Notes under the pieces: generated by a model
The model's input: only the letters and a program-made list of their open reading frames with translations
What the model was told of the DNA's origin: nothing
Databases searched by the model: none
Position numbers and translations under genes: made by a program
NCBI GenBank assembly: GCA_021802165.1
Contig: JAKAAU010000075.1
Span: forward strand, 1-7,454
Source of the DNA: Thermoplasmata archaeon
GTDB lineage: Archaea > Thermoplasmatota > Thermoplasmata > Thermoplasmatales > Thermoplasmataceae
Length of the DNA stretch: 7,454 nt
Direction: 5' to 3'
In this document: in pieces, positions 7,307-7,454 of the stretch
How positions within the stretch are numbered: the first letter of the stretch is position 1
How the letters are laid out: each line of letters begins with the position of its first letter

Positions 7307-7331
7307 ATTTTGATTTGTCCGATATCAAAAT
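7307..7331. repeat. 8-bp inverted repeat with 9-base spacer
   Basis: ATTTTGAT (7307-7314) and ATCAAAAT (7324-7331) are perfect inverted copies in the intergenic region. The layout suits a dimeric regulator site. Chance is possible in A/T-rich sequence. Confidence 0.3.
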
Positions 7332-7388
7332 TCGTATTTTAAATATCCATGGAAAGAAATAATTCTATCACAGGTATACAAAAATTAT

Positions 7389-7396
7389 TATATAAA
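7389..7396 (+). promoter_or_regulatory. TATA-like box of the gene at the window edge
   Basis: TATATAAA is a strong archaeal TATA match, centred about 22 bases before the ATG at 7414. Confidence 0.5.
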
Positions 7397-7413
7397 TTAA
7401 CAATAGATTTGTT

Positions 7414-7454
7414 ATGGAATACCTGGAAGCGTTATCTGTAGCATCATTCATTAT
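7414..7454 (+). CDS. partial CDS, N-terminus only, truncated by the window edge
   Basis: ATG is followed by an open frame to the end of the window, giving 13 codons (MEYLEALSVASFI). The well-spaced TATA box and the open frame suggest a leaderless gene. Too little is visible to name a family; the hydrophobic drift at the end might be the start of a membrane segment. Confidence 0.5.
   Translation, partial: MEYLEALSVASFI

Larger units (their letters stand above)
7064..7413. other. 350-base A/T-rich divergent intergenic region
   Basis: It separates the minus-strand MFS gene from a plus-strand gene at the window edge, with a TATA-like box at each end. No ORF of useful length is seen on either strand. 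It holds an inverted repeat at 7307-7331, copies of a TTTGATAT motif at 7128-7136 (+) and 7321-7330 (-), and a near-palindrome TAGTTAATTGACTA at 7201-7214. It could hold regulatory sites for the transporters or for the gene downstream; no RNA gene was recognised. Confidence 0.5.

Overview
The window looks like chromosomal DNA of an acidophilic, A+T-rich euryarchaeon, most likely of the Thermoplasmatales (Ferroplasma / Acidiplasma / Picrophilus type). The evidence is an archaea-specific tRNA methyltransferase (aTrm56), heavy use of ATA and AGG/AGA codons, and A/T-rich TATA-like boxes about 21-28 bases upstream of most first-gene start codons, which fits archaeal leaderless transcription. The genus is an inference; no rRNA or other marker is present.

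Region 1 (1-1665): a gamma-class carbonic anhydrase-like protein overlaps, by 8 bases, a cobS gene for the membrane cobalamin synthase. Both are on the + strand. An unrecognised 126-residue protein runs convergently and overlaps the end of cobS by 15 bases.

Region 2 (1666-3284): divergent from that small gene is a two-gene operon. A winged-helix (ArsR-like) protein shares a 4-base ATGA overlap with an aTrm56 gene. This enzyme has an unusual architecture: the SPOUT tRNA C56 ribose methyltransferase domain is joined to a C-terminal HD phosphohydrolase domain with a complete set of metal-ligand candidates. It is the most interesting protein in the window.

Region 3 (3285-4556): convergent to trm56 is a SufR-like regulator (N-terminal HTH, C-terminal cysteine cluster expected to bind an Fe-S cluster). 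It is transcribed divergently from a 63-residue ORF of unknown function. The 91-97 bases between them hold two opposed TATA boxes with a perfect palindrome between, a good candidate for autoregulation. About 350 bases without a convincing gene follow. They contain two near-perfect palindromes, a possible 34-residue membrane peptide, and hints of a decayed reading frame.

Region 4 (4557-7063, - strand): two tandem paralogous major facilitator superfamily transporters with an SLC45/sucrose-transporter-like loop signature. Each has a promoter-like box at leaderless distance.

Region 5 (7064-7454): an A/T-rich divergent intergenic region with inverted and repeated motifs, then the first 13 codons of a + strand gene cut by the window edge.

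No mobile element, CRISPR array, tRNA or rRNA was recognised. Apart from the HD fusion, the small ORFs and the palindrome-bearing gap, this looks like ordinary core and transport gene content.
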